Assembly: GCA_034231615.1 (NCBI GenBank)
Contig: CM067311.1
Coordinates: forward strand, 26,192,015 to 26,256,014
Reading direction: 5' to 3'
Length of the DNA: 64,000 bases
From: Meghimatium bilineatum
Taxonomy: Eukaryota > Mollusca > Gastropoda > Stylommatophora > Philomycidae
This document shows positions 54,601 to 64,000 of the stretch, in pieces; positions within the stretch are counted from its first letter, which is position 1, and every line of letters starts with the position of its first letter. Below the pieces are notes generated by a model. It saw only the letters and a list, made by a program, of their open reading frames with translations. It did no database searches and was not told where the DNA came from. The translations under genes and the position numbers were made by a program.

Positions 54601-54959
54601 TAGGCCCAAAAACTGGGAAATGACCCTATTATCTATTTTTATGTGTGTGTGTATTTGATAGGCTGATATAGATCTGTGAGTTTTTGTCATCCAAGAAAAC
54701 CCAACTTTTGAAACTTCTTTGATTCATTAGTTTTGTTGCAATTCTATCATACATGTTGATTTGTATCTGTTCCAAGTGTCTGAGAACATCAGAGTACAGT
54801 AGTAGATACATTTTGTGCTTCCTTTTATCTTGTCACAAGTGACCCTTAAGTACTGTATCATTATCTTTATTCAGTTCTGGTTCAGCAACAACACGAGTCA
54901 TGTTTGATGTATTTTTTGTTACCAGAGTATTTTTAGAAATTAATTCAAATGTTAATGTC

Positions 54960-56125
54960 AAGTAGCATAGTCAGATAATAAAACCAGAGATAGCAGAAGA
55001 ACAATTCAGATTTGTAGAAGGAAAAGGCATTAATAGAGAGGGCCATAGAAGTACAACGAGACCTTTATCTGTGCTTCATAGATTACAGCAAAGCATTTGA
55101 CAAAGTGAAGAATTCAGAGATTGTAAAACTGCTAAAAAATCTTAACGTTGATGGTAGAGATCTAAATATAGTAAGAAATATGTATTGGAAACAAACGGCT
55201 GTGATGATAGTTAATAACACCATAGGTAGATTTCAAAAGATAGAAATGGGTGTCAGGCAAGGTTATGTAATGTCACCGGATCTTTTCTCCCTGTATACAT
55301 AATACATTATGCGAAATATAGAAGATATGCCAGGAATAAAAGTGGGAGGATGCAATATAAATAACTTGAGATATGCTGACGACACAGTACTGATCGCAGG
55401 AAGCAAACAGGAACTACGAGGCCTGTAAGTAGTGAAAGAAAGTATGTGAAAACAAAGGCGTCAGTTCAAACAAGAAGAAAACAGAAATAATGGTTGTCTC
55501 AAAGAGACATAAACCACCAAGATGCAACATAGTAATTAACAACACAAAATTAATATAAATTGAAAAAGTAAAATATCTTGGCACCCTGTTAACATCAGAA
55601 GGTAGATGCTCAAGTGAGATAAAGAGCTGAACAGCCTAAGCCAAATCAACACTCCAAAAAATAAGAACCATTTTGTGCATTGGAAGACTATCAATGCAGA
55701 CCCGAATTCGAGTGCTGAGATGTTATATCGAACCAATTATTTTTTATGGATGTGAAGCATGGACTGTAAACAAAAAAATTCAAAGCGAATTATAGGCTAC
55801 AGAGATATGGTCTCTAAGATGAATGATGAAAATACCATGGACAGCTAAGAAAACTAAGGCAGAGGTTCTCATTGATGCTGATGTAAAAAGATCAATCATA
55901 TCAAATATTAGGGGCAGACAGTTAATATGCTGAGAAGAACACAGCTTGAACACTTAATAACCACTGGAAAGATCAAGGGGAGAAGAGATAAGGGATGACA
56001 AAGAGAAAAGTTGCTAGATGGCCTAGTATTGTGGCACGGTAGAAGTTCACCAACCAAGCAAATTGACAACACAAGAGACAGAGAGTCATGGAGAAACATG
56101 ATCACCTATGCCATGGATTGATTGA
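54960..56125 (+). mobile_element. 5'-truncated LINE with RT (family D), degenerate
   Basis: The plus strand reads CFIDYSKAFDKVKNSEIVKL, then MGVRQGYVMSPDLFSLYT and, after a stop, NLRYADDTVLIAGSKQEL (the catalytic YADD is kept). The last part has LEHLITTGKIKGRRDKG, EKLLDGLVLWHG and TRDRESWRNMITYAMD, the usual C-terminus of this endonuclease-reverse transcriptase type. Several stops and frameshifts; no target duplication was identified. Confidence 0.85.
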
Positions 56126-56400
56126 GCATAGTCATGTGTTATTTAAATTCTCAAAGTGAAAGGCAGTCGACTTAAGAGAGGTACGTCGTGGAAGGGGCGC
56201 ACAGAGGATATTATACAGAGGGTATGCAGATTGAAAGATGTGCTACCTGGTGCCGAATGGAGTCATGGTCCCTTAGATTGTCCAACATCCTTCAAAGTAA
56301 TAATAACACTCAATAGAGAATGCAGGGAATGGTGTCCGACCGTGGTGGAGTTGGAGGTACTTACTCTTCTTCTTCAGCGTTCACTCTCAAATAACCACAA
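56126..56400. other. Flank of LINE D, unassigned
   Basis: A plus-strand open frame of 86 codons (56156-56416) has no recognised domain. CTTCTTCTTCAGCGTTCACT at 56367 is the start of a repeat-T-like tail, but the rest does not match. Confidence 0.35.
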
Positions 56401-56409
56401 TGAATATTT

Positions 56410-57140
56410 CGTGTGATTTCCGCCAGGGAGCGTGAAGTACGTTGTGCTGCAAGTTCCACAGTAGAACTGTGATTATTTGCAAACAGGTTGACCACTTGTG
56501 GTCAGGACGTCCGAGGTCCAGCACATCCGTTTTCGTCATTCCTTTATTTCGGGTATGGTCCCTAGTCCGTGACAGCCTGTGTATCTGTCGCCGGGCACGC
56601 TGGTGTGTAGTGCCTCTTCGCCAAGACGCTTGTCGAGCGCATCTATCTGGCACGAGGTGCTCCATAAACCCATCTCGTGCAATTGGACGAACTCTGCCTG
56701 TGTCCATCGGGTACTGAACCTTTTCTCATCCGCGAGCCTGGTTCCGTATGAGGAAGAACTCGCCAGAAGAGTTGGACTCTGGCTCGTTCGCCCTCCTACC
56801 CGAGGCATCGTTCACAGACATCGTGAGCCCCTCGCACAAGTATGAGTCTCACACCACGCGTTTGAGAGCAAGGCGTTCTCGAGCTGAGCGACCGTGTCCC
56901 AATAGCGCCTGAGCCCATCAGGTACTGAACCCTTTCTCTCTGCAAGTGTATTTCCGGTATAGGAAATCTTGACAGTAGAGTTGGGCCAGGACTGCCATCG
57001 TTGTCCCCTTCTTGCCTAAAACCATCGGGTTCGGAACTCTTTCTCTTCGCGAGCATATTTCCGGTATAGGAAGGCTCGACATTAGAGTTGGTTTAGGTCT
57101 TCTTGCTTTTCCGAGCGCCCACGATTGGGTCTGGGTCTCT
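56410..57140. repeat. GC-rich segment with about 106-bp repeated units
   Basis: Clearly richer in G+C and CpG than the rest. Related blocks start at 56705 (CATCGGGTACTGAACC), 56916 (CATCAGGTACTGAACC) and 57022 (CATCGGGTTCGGAACT). Each is followed by CTTTCTC..CGCGAGC and ATTTCCGGTATAGGAA-type sequence and ends with AGAGTTGG. The spacing of 211 and 106 suggests a 106-bp unit with one diverged. Open frames on both strands overlap and have no domain. Origin unknown. Confidence 0.6.
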
Positions 57141-57419
57141 GCTTATAAGGATCACAGGTAACTAGAAGCTTGCCTCGAACTAACAGAGCTTATAGTTCCC
57201 CTTCCCTAGGAACGTTTCACTTTTCATTTGCAGTTTGCGCTGTTCTGCCCTTTCATTATGTCATTGTACTCATAATGACATATATTTGTTTCTCTACATG
57301 CAACTGTCTTTACATGCCTTTTACATTGGCCGCCACTCCAATGTTCTGAATGGACTAACAGGCGTCACTGTATATCGACTGTGTTGCTGTATGTGGTGAT
57401 GCAAATGGTGTCGGAGATA

Positions 57420-58300
57420 TTGTCTGTCTCTTTTGCAGTCAAATCTCTTTCCATCTGCTTCCTCCACATTCTCGGACACGATCCCCAAATGATTTGGCCA
57501 GAATCAGCTTGAGCTGCTGTTTTCTGTTACCAGGGTGCACCACGAGGAGGTAAATTTGGGATCTTGGTTATCTGCCAACCCTGGGTCCGCCTAGAGCAAT
57601 GCATTCCCTTTGCAACCCGTACTCGCTCTAATCTGTGAAAATTCCAGGGAAGGTGATATGATTTTTTATACAGGTGGGTCGGTTGAGAGACACATCAGAA
57701 GTGCTTGGGCCTTCACGGCTCACAGGTGGGGGGAAACCAACAGAGAGGAAAGTGGTGCATTCGCTCAGACAACAAGCAGCATGACAATGGAGATTTTGGC
57801 TGTAACTAAATTTTTTCAATGGGTCTGCATACTCAGTAACTCAATGAGCATGATTGTGAAAGTTCAGGCGGGATACATTCGGGAACAGTGGCTGGATGCA
57901 GTGAAGAATTTCTGTATGTGTAAAGTTACTTTCATTTTTGTGTCGGGGCATGCGGGAGTCCGGAGTAATGAGAGAGCAGATAGGTCTTATAGCACACAGT
58001 GCTACGGCTATTGGTGGAGCAATGGATCGAGCAGACATTTTGAACGCCCTATGGGAAAAAGCATGAGCAAATGACTGTATAAGTGACAATGACTCTTGTT
58101 CCATGACTAGAATAAAGGAATTTGGTTTGAAATGTGGTGTCACTAGAAAGGAGCGGTTTTGTGGGCAGAAAGAATAATGGTCAATCAACTGTGTACTGGT
58201 ACCACCAGTCAACGTGTAATGGCAGCTACACTCAAGGAGAGATCTTAGCACCTATGGACTTGTCCGAAGTGCAGTGACGATGATCCAATGAATAACTATG
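57420..58300 (+). mobile_element. LINE RNase H and 3' end
   Basis: The frame 57610-58074 (154 codons) has MIFYTGGSVERHIRSAWAF (first RNase H motif, Asp replaced by Gly), MEILAVTKFFQW and VTFIFVSGHAGVRSNERAD. The 3' part reads MVNQLCTGTTSQRVMAA and LKERSEHLWTCPKCSDDDP-like sequence in broken frames. The 3' end matches 49055-49265. Confidence 0.75.
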
Positions 58301-58319
58301 TGTTGTTTCAGTCAACCTT

Positions 58320-58680
58320 TCATACGATACTCGGAAAATTCTTCTTGTCCAGAAGATAACACCTGTAACTTTCCATCCAGGTATCATATACACAATCTAA
58401 GAAACATCAGAAAGTTCTTGTCAAGAAGATAACACCTGTAACTTATCTTTCAATCTAGATATTGTATACTGAACATTAGAAAGTTCTTCTCAAAAAGATG
58501 ACAGTGACACCTGAAAAATTTCCATCCAGGTGTCATCCCATCAAAAAAATCTTGTCAAGCATATAACACCTGTAACTTACTTTTCCATGCAAGTGTCATT
58601 GGCAAAAACATTTTTCTTCGCAGTGTCATTTTTCTTTGGCAAAAACATATCACCTGAAACTATATTTCCTTTCTGCTGGT
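58320..58680. repeat. Degenerate minisatellite, 50-70-bp type, about 5 units
   Basis: Recurring AAGATAACACCTGTAACTT, TTTCCATCCAGGTATCAT and AGTTCTTGTCAAGAAG blocks with variable spacing. Confidence 0.65.
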
Positions 58681-58698
58681 AAATTTGGCTACAAGATG

Positions 58699-58899
58699 CA
58701 GTGAAATCCATCTATGGTGCATTATTTTATAACTAATTTCTCTATATAACAACAGTTATATGTCTTTGTTATTTTATAATAACAAAGACTTATCTAACCC
58801 CCCAACCATATTTATTCTATATTTTGTTTACTGCATATAGCGAATTTGTTATTAGAGACATCTTTTGTTGTTACAAGTTGTTATAACAGGATTCCACTG
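58699..58899. mobile_element. Pogo/Tigger-like MITE (201 bp)
   Basis: Ends CAGTGAAATCC at the left and, inverted, CAGTGGAATCC at the right, followed by GTTATAAC.ACTTGT-type subterminal sequence. The right flank is TA, but the left TA is lost (TG). An internal hairpin GTCTTTGTTATT / AATAACAAAGAC is at 58762-58789. These ends resemble Tc1/mariner pogo-type inverted repeats. Confidence 0.55.
58762..58789. other. Perfect hairpin, 12-bp stem and 4-base loop
   Basis: GTCTTTGTTATT, loop TTAT, then AATAACAAAGAC. It lies inside the MITE-like element. Confidence 0.85.
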
Positions 58900-58901
58900 T
58901 A

Positions 58902-59075
58902 ATTTAACCCTTTCCCCCTATGAGATTTCCCAATTGTCAATCCCTGATCCCTAAGGCAAGGGGCACAACTCCTCCAAAATATGGATATGATGATGACAAA
59001 ATTACATTTTCTTTCAAACTATTCATCATATCACACTCAGACTTGGCAGATCAACAGAAAAATGAATAGTCTTGC
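58902..59075. other. Short unassigned stretch
   Basis: Between the MITE and the next LINE. No motif recognised. Confidence 0.35.
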
Positions 59076-60540
59076 ATAAACCTATATCAAAGATAATTTA
59101 ATACATATATGTATGGAAGACATGGAAGCAGCACATAAACAAAGCAACAACAAAAGCCAGGAGGAAGTTAGCTATCCTGAGAAAACTAAGTGGAACCACA
59201 TGGGGTGCCAGTGGAAATATACTCAGTAAAGTTTACCAACAAGGCATAAGACCACACCTGGAATATGGTTCAGCTGCATGGTGTCCTGCATCAAACACCA
59301 CATTACAAGATCTAGATAAAGTGCAAAACCAGGCACTTAGAATAATGTTGGGAGCAATGAAATCAACACCCATAGCAGAGATGCAGAAAATGGGAAGAAT
59401 GCAAACACTTGGCGAACGCAGAGACACAAAAGTACTAATTCAAGCAGAAAAGTTGCAGTGTATGCCAAGTCATCCAATGAAGGAAAGATTCCAAAATCTA
59501 GCAATGGGGCGACTGAAAAGGAGCAGCTTTATCCATCAAGCTAAACGACTCCGTAGACAACTTACAGACCTACCTGAAGTTGACAGCCCTTTAAGGTCTG
59601 TACCAGAACAAACCCCGTGGAGTTAAATCCATGGAATGCCAATATACATTCAGACCCATGTGAAAGGAATACTAAGCGAGGATGAACAGAACAGTGTGCA
59701 GCGAATGACAGTCACCCTCAGTTTCCTGGATGAGGAATATCCACAAGATATATGGGTCAGAGTGTACACAGATGGGTCAGCACAGAATGCTGTGAGGAAT
59801 GGAGGTGCAGGTGTATATATAGAATATCCACACAAGCCTAGAGATACAATCAGAACACCGACGGGAAAATTCTGCAATAATTATGATGCAGAAATCCAGG
59901 CAATTAGTGTGGCAGCTAAAAAAACTGCTGAACTCCAACTCTGGCCTACAGCCTGTGGTATTCCTGACAGATGCAAGGTCAGTGCTTCAAGCTCTCCAGT
60001 CTGGAAAACTAACAGATTTGAAAAAACTACTTAGCGAATTGTCTTACCAGTATAGGGTAACCATGCAGTGGATACCCTCTCACTGTGGAATACCAGGAAA
60101 TGAAAAAGCAGACCAACTGGCTAAGGAAGGTGCTGCCGAAGACCAACCAGATATACCAATCACCTACCATCAGAAAAAACAGATGATCAAGTCAATAAGA
60201 AAGCCACAAACGCCAACACAAGATGACTATCACATTATGAACAGATCAGAACAAGTGATAATTCTACGTCTCAGAACAGGACACAACCGACTCCGCAGTC
60301 ACATGTATACAAAGTTCAAGATTGGCAACACGGCCATGTGTACAGGCAGCACAGAGTGCCAAACATATACTTCAAGAGTGTTCTGAGCATGAAATGCTGA
60401 GGCAGACATATTGGCCAGAGGAAACAACACTGGAATCAAAGCTCTATGGGACATTGTATGAACTACAAAAGACAGTGAGTTTTATTAAGGAGACAGAATT
60501 ACAGATATAGACATGTTTCAAGTGAACGAAAGAAGAAGAA
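59076..60540 (+). mobile_element. 5'-truncated Jockey-like LINE, RT end plus RNase H
   Basis: Well preserved plus-strand 3' half. RT thumb: ARRKLAILRKLSG, RPHLEYGSAAW and LDKVQNQALRIMLGAMKST (to 59626). RNase H: VYTDGSAQNAVRNGGAGVYI (first Asp), NYDAEIQAISVAA (Glu), VFLTDARSVLQALQ (Asp) and MQWIPSHCGIPGNEKADQLA (His, Asp). Then LRLRTGHNRLRSHMY and ILQECSEHEMLRQTYWPEE, with a stop at 60508. The 3' tail is (GAA)n. Two or three frameshifts separate the frames 59321-59626, 59636-60034, 59883-60386 and 60322-60510. A possible imperfect target duplication AATAGTCTTGC / AATAGTCCTGC is at about 59066 and 60545. Confidence 0.88.
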
Positions 60541-60544
60541 GAAG

Positions 60545-60960
60545 AATAGTCCTGCCCAAGCAAGCACAGGTGCTGAAGTCAGAGATACCAGGTTGAGAGG
60601 TGCACCAGCAACCACGGTATCATGCAACATGACCAGATAACTATCTTCACAACAAAAAATAACAATGAGCCGGCTTTTTCATTGCCGCAGACTCCCACAT
60701 GTCCAGAAGTATAAATCTACAGAATTATCCACAGATAAGAATATGAAATGTACTCCATCCACTCATCTCAGCCACCCATTATGATCCTTTCTAAGCATGG
60801 ACTGAGAGTCTATTACAGCTCCTATGAAATACCTAGAGATGATGTCATTACTACCATTCCTGAGGCCTTTACTTTCTCGGAGTTTCTTAAGTTGTATCAT
60901 GGGTTGCCTGAAGAGTCATTAGTGATCTAAAAAATTTTCCAATTGAGTCTCAAGATTTAG
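60545..60960 (+). mobile_element. LINE 5' end or ORF1-like fragment
   Basis: Starts with TAGTCCTGCCCAAGCAAGC and AGGTGCTGAAGTCAGAG, close to the minus-strand 5' end of the nested LINE at 6133-7841 (TAGTCCTGCCCAAGAATGC, GGGTGCTGAAGACAGAG). It follows the (GAA)n tail of the previous LINE directly. The 60-codon open frame at 60748-60930 has no known domain. Confidence 0.45.
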
Positions 60961-61289
60961 CTAACTCATCCCGGAAGCCAATGCACAATCTACTGAGCTC
61001 CCACAGCTCAGATGTAAATACACAACAAACACATTTTTTTTTCAAATAAAATGCACAACAGTTAACAATAATAACAAAATAAAATATTTTCAACAAAATC
61101 CCAAGTTTCCAGTGATCAAAATTTCACTAAAACTAACCAAATCTAATAAAATTTATCATTAAGAAAATGACCATCCCATTTTTGAAGCAGTAAATTCTTA
61201 TTTTTGACTTACCAAAAACAAGAAACAAAAATAGATACACAGATTACTGTCTATTGTAAAATATTCATGATTAAAATTTCCAAAGACAA

Positions 61290-61589
61290 TTAATTTACAA
61301 TATTTATTTCTTCCTCAACATCAACCTCCATTTTGAAAGTGTTCTTTACAGACTCGTGGATCCCAAACCATCGGGGTTTCTCATAGACTGCCTCTTTAAG
61401 AGTTTTAACATTAGCCTTGGTGGAGATATCTTTAGTACGAGCAAATCCAACGCGATTGTTTCCCATATCAAATTCAGTGTAGTAGGGTCCAATAAACACA
61501 TCTCCCAGGATCCATAAAGGTCCAGCTGGTGCAGGCACATCCAAGCCAATGAAACCACTGAGACACTCAGTCTGCCCCATCGTTGTGAC
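61290..61589 (-). CDS. Cathepsin D-like aspartic protease, last exon
   Basis: Read on the minus strand, the acceptor TTACTTCAG is followed by [20 protein letters not shown], then [20 protein letters not shown] and [10 protein letters not shown]. This is the C-terminal signature of family A1 aspartic peptidases (pepsin, cathepsin D), which cut proteins in lysosomes or the gut. The catalytic DTG motifs lie in earlier exons, which should be beyond the right end. Family members usually end a few residues after NNRVGFA. Here about 50 more residues follow ([20 protein letters not shown], acidic end [11 protein letters not shown]) before the stop. The acceptor and reading frame are clean, so the gene looks functional at this end. 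Confidence 0.9.
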   Translation of the reverse strand, partial: VTTMGQTECLSGFIGLDVPAPAGPLWILGDVFIGPYYTEFDMGNNRVGFARTKDISTKANVKTLKEAVYEKPRWFGIHESVKNTFKMEVDVEEEINIVN

Positions 61590-61631
61590 CTGAAGTAAGA
61601 CATTAAAAATAATTGTTTATATTTATAGAAT

Positions 61632-61775
61632 TATGAATTTCTTCTTCTTCTCCTTCAGTTTTCATTCTCAAACTTTCAATGGATCTATCTTGAAGTAGGA
61701 CAATGGTCCTACTAGATTTCCAGCAGGATGTAATCCAGAAAATGAAAATGTGCGGTGTCACCGTTTTATTTGCGC
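61632..61775 (-). mobile_element. Repeat T with (GAA)n tail, in an intron of the protease gene
   Basis: On the minus strand it holds TAGTAGGACCATTGTCCTAC, then TTTGAGAATGAAAACTGAAG and a GAAGAAGAAG tail. Matches 52587-52715. Confidence 0.6.
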
Positions 61776-61984
61776 CAATGGTCCAGCACATCTGCAGTAA
61801 TTATGAATATAATTCGACCACACCTTACTATTATTATACAGAGGGGAGACTCTAAGGCAGTCAATGTTGTATTAAACCATCTTCTGGCATGACCTGCTTG
61901 TTTCCAAGTCTATTGACATTGCTTTTTCATTTAACTAATCAAGAGGGGGGGAAGGTCCAGTGCAGATGGCAAGGCACATTTTCC

Positions 61985-62100
61985 ATAAAACCTGTACAGG
62001 CAAGCAGTCGTATGAAACCTGTTCAGGAAAGCAGTCATGTGAAACCTGCCAGGGCAAGCAGTCGTGTGAAACCTGTCCAGGCAAGCAGTCGTGTGAAACG
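61985..62100. repeat. 27-bp minisatellite, 4 units
   Basis: Units of GAAACCTGTCCAGGCAAGCA plus GTCGTGT, imperfect. Open frames through it on both strands are repeat artefacts. Confidence 0.85.
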
Positions 62101-62236
62101 TATTAACTATGTGTCTCTGCAATTTACACTGGCCTGCTTTCTGACAATCTGTAAAGATCCAAAAGGCCATCATCATCCTACCAGCAGTTACAGGAAACCA
62201 TTAGCATCATCTTCATAAATGTTGTTTGATGTACCA

Positions 62237-62465
62237 AACAAATATTACAACACTCTTCTTCTTCTTCTGCGTTCAGCATCTGTGGTTATGCTATACCGTC
62301 AGGTCTGTCGTCAAGAAGTCCACTGTCTTATCCAGGTCAGAGCGGCTGCCCCATAGCTTTTGCCTCACATCTATATCCTCTGGCCAGGTCTGCTGTCTCT
62401 GCTGTTTCTATGTTGGGCAGTCTTGAAGTATGTGTTCCGGGGTCTGGGTTCCGGTACAAGAATAT
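62237..62465 (-). mobile_element. Jockey-like LINE 3' end
   Basis: The minus strand reads CTGTQTPEHILQDCPT, then TWPEDIDVRQKLWGSRSDL and DKTVDFLTTDLTV with a stop, followed by CTGAACGCAGAAGAAGAAG. This is the same terminal domain and (GAA)n tail as the LINE at 59076-60540. Confidence 0.75.
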
Positions 62466-62940
62466 TTTATAGCTGTTGAATGCTAAAATGCAGTACAAAG
62501 TCCATCTTTAATATGTGAGTTGTATCAGATAGTGAATACATTTTACAAATGTGTTGAGGCTAAAAATCAGCTTCAAGCAGTTGGGTAACTGAACAATTCA
62601 GAAAACAATGGCAACCAAATGACAATACATATTACCTAGGAAACCACTACAACCACAAAATGTTGGGCTGATTGCTACATCTTGAATAAGACAAAACCAA
62701 TTTTAGGTAGATTTTTGGTGGAAATTATCATTTTAACTGAAATTTTCTTCATAAATTCATGGTCATAAGTTCTACAGTTGTTTTAACTCAATTCCTACGT
62801 ATGTCCATTTTAACGTAGCAAAGTCTAAGACTACTTATGCACAGTATAACGGGACTCCATATATACCCTCCGTTTTGGCCTTGTTTGGTTCGTAAATGAC
62901 AACTATTAACTTATTTAGCCATTTAACATTTAGAAATCTG
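62466..62940. other. Non-genic stretch
   Basis: No gene or repeat supported. Confidence 0.4.
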
Positions 62941-62949
62941 GCTAACTCC

Positions 62950-63190
62950 TCCTAAGATGTATGTGATGACAGGCAACAGTGTTGCTGTTCTTTACTTCCC
63001 TCCCTGGCACCAGCAACACACGTTCGTTCTTTGTCATGTATAGAGCTATTTGTTTTAGGTCATCCTGTATTCCCCACAACTTGTTTTGCAGAGAAGCTCC
63101 TGTGGGCCAGATTGTTGTTCTGTCAATAGTGAAACTGGGACAATTCTGTAGTGTGTATTCTGGTGTCTGCACTGCTCCTCAGATGCAGGC
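62950..63190 (-). mobile_element. LINE 3'-end fragment, second subfamily
   Basis: The minus strand has GAVQTPEYTLQNCPSFT, then IWPTGASLQNKLWGIQDDLK and LYMTKNERVLLVPGREVKN, the same terminal domain in a diverged form. No (GAA)n tail was seen. Confidence 0.65.
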
Positions 63191-63199
63191 AGCAGAGTT

Positions 63200-63690
63200 G
63201 ATAATTTTTATTTGGTATCTGTTTGCTATAGTCAGAATGTTCTATTTAGTTATGGTTATTTGGTTCCTGTAATTTACTTTGTGAGTGTTCTTGAACAACA
63301 TTTGACCGCTTTTCATATGGTGCATGGATTCAATTGTGTGCGTAATTGTGAACTCTTTCAAGTTCTACATCTCATGAGCCAACGTTTTCTGACTCGACGG
63401 TGAGGAAGTATCTATGATACCTACCTGAACGCTGGTTTTCAGGGGGCATCCTGCAAATTAGCTTTTTTGTGTGGAATACAACGAATGTATCATAATGGCA
63501 AAAATGACTTGACTACGCCGCTATCTTGGTGCAACTGGAAGTCGAAAGAGTAATGATTTGAGTCATTGAGCAGAAGTAACGGTACAGGTAAATTATGAGC
63601 CAGCATCATAGCACAGTTTCCCATAAGTACTGAGATGCCTAGTCTGTGGTTAACCATAAACCGCCTGACTAGCACCTCCTACCACACTTT
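63200..63690. other. Unassigned stretch
   Basis: No supported gene. A minus-strand frame at 63490-63675 shows no domain. Confidence 0.35.
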
Positions 63691-63699
63691 TTAAGTAGT

Positions 63700-63870
63700 A
63701 ATGGTACAATTTCTCAACCTTCCCAAAGCATGAGCCCTGGTAACTCACTTCCTGGTTTCTGAGGGAACCATAAGAGTAAATTTTGTTTCATCCTATGAAT
63801 GATAAATGGACTTGAAACCCAGGTGTGCTGGTTGGTGGGCAGATGACTTAACACTACACTATTGCAGTTT
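63700..63870 (-). mobile_element. tRNA-derived SINE (family 3)
   Basis: The minus strand begins TAGTGTAGTGTTAAGTCATC (A-box-like) and has the B-box CCTGGGTTTCAAGTCC, then a unique body towards 63700. The head looks like a tRNA with anticodon-arm decay. Confidence 0.5.
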
Positions 63871-64000
63871 CCAAGGGGCATATTTCAGTGCAGATTTTTA
63901 TTATAGATTAATCCCTGAATAAAAAATTTCTTACAGAGAATTTGAACTAATATCCTCAAAACTTAAGAGAGTGGTATATTAGCTACTTGACGACATACTA

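Noticed and set aside
56387-56845. Overlapping 86-106-codon frames on both strands
   Set aside because: GC-rich repeated sequence has few stops. Frames overlap in all directions and show no domain.
61931-62218. Further exons of the aspartic protease in the frames over 61931-62218
   Set aside because: The frames come from a 27-bp minisatellite and lack aspartic protease motifs. The upstream exons must lie further right.

Overview
This is an AT-rich animal genome window, dense in transposons and minisatellites. A lophotrochozoan source, perhaps a mollusc, is my best guess. It rests on three things: spliced TIR+SAM genes of a kind I know from such animals, the mix of LINE families (Jockey-like with RNase H, and RTE/CR1-like), and Penelope-like and hAT elements. 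The sequence shows no species marker. There is no prokaryotic gene organisation, CRISPR array or rRNA.

The main architecture is a long direct repeat. Positions 1-16264 recur almost identically at 18854-35334, with an offset of 18853 at the start and 19070 at the end. This is what a head-to-tail tandem duplication with a unit of about 19.07 kb and a junction at 16264|16265 would give, the first 2.6 kb of unit 1 lying left of the window. A false duplication from two haplotypes in the assembly would look the same. Each copy holds the same six 3' exons of a TIR-SAM protein gene (+ strand). Its introns are filled with LINE fragments, SINEs and minisatellites. Both copies share a one-base frameshift in exon 4. 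Copy 2 also carries a 25-bp tandem expansion inside its last coding exon that brings a stop into frame.

The spacer 16265-18853 holds a CpG-richer, promoter-like stretch, a 190-bp tandem duplication and several dispersed repeats. One of these is an empty-site relative of the place where a LINE inserted in both copies.

From 35335 to about 46 kb I see no host gene, only dispersed repeats, minisatellites, SINEs, a MITE, LINE pieces and Penelope-like endonuclease pieces. At 46047-48814 lies an almost intact hAT DNA transposon (11-bp terminal inverted repeats, 8-bp target duplication, transposase frame with one internal stop), inserted in a 64-bp minisatellite.

From 49 to 58.3 kb come LINE 3' ends, an RT-bearing LINE, two possible minus-strand exons of unknown function (51.8-52.4 kb), a small CpG-rich patch (54.35-54.6 kb) and an unexplained GC-rich repeated segment (56.4-57.1 kb). 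From 59.07 to 63.9 kb there is a well preserved 3' half of a Jockey-like LINE, the last exon of a cathepsin D-like aspartic protease on the minus strand, more LINE 3' ends and a tRNA-derived SINE. The host genes supported here are the TIR-SAM gene (twice), the aspartic protease terminal exon and, weakly, the unknown exons.
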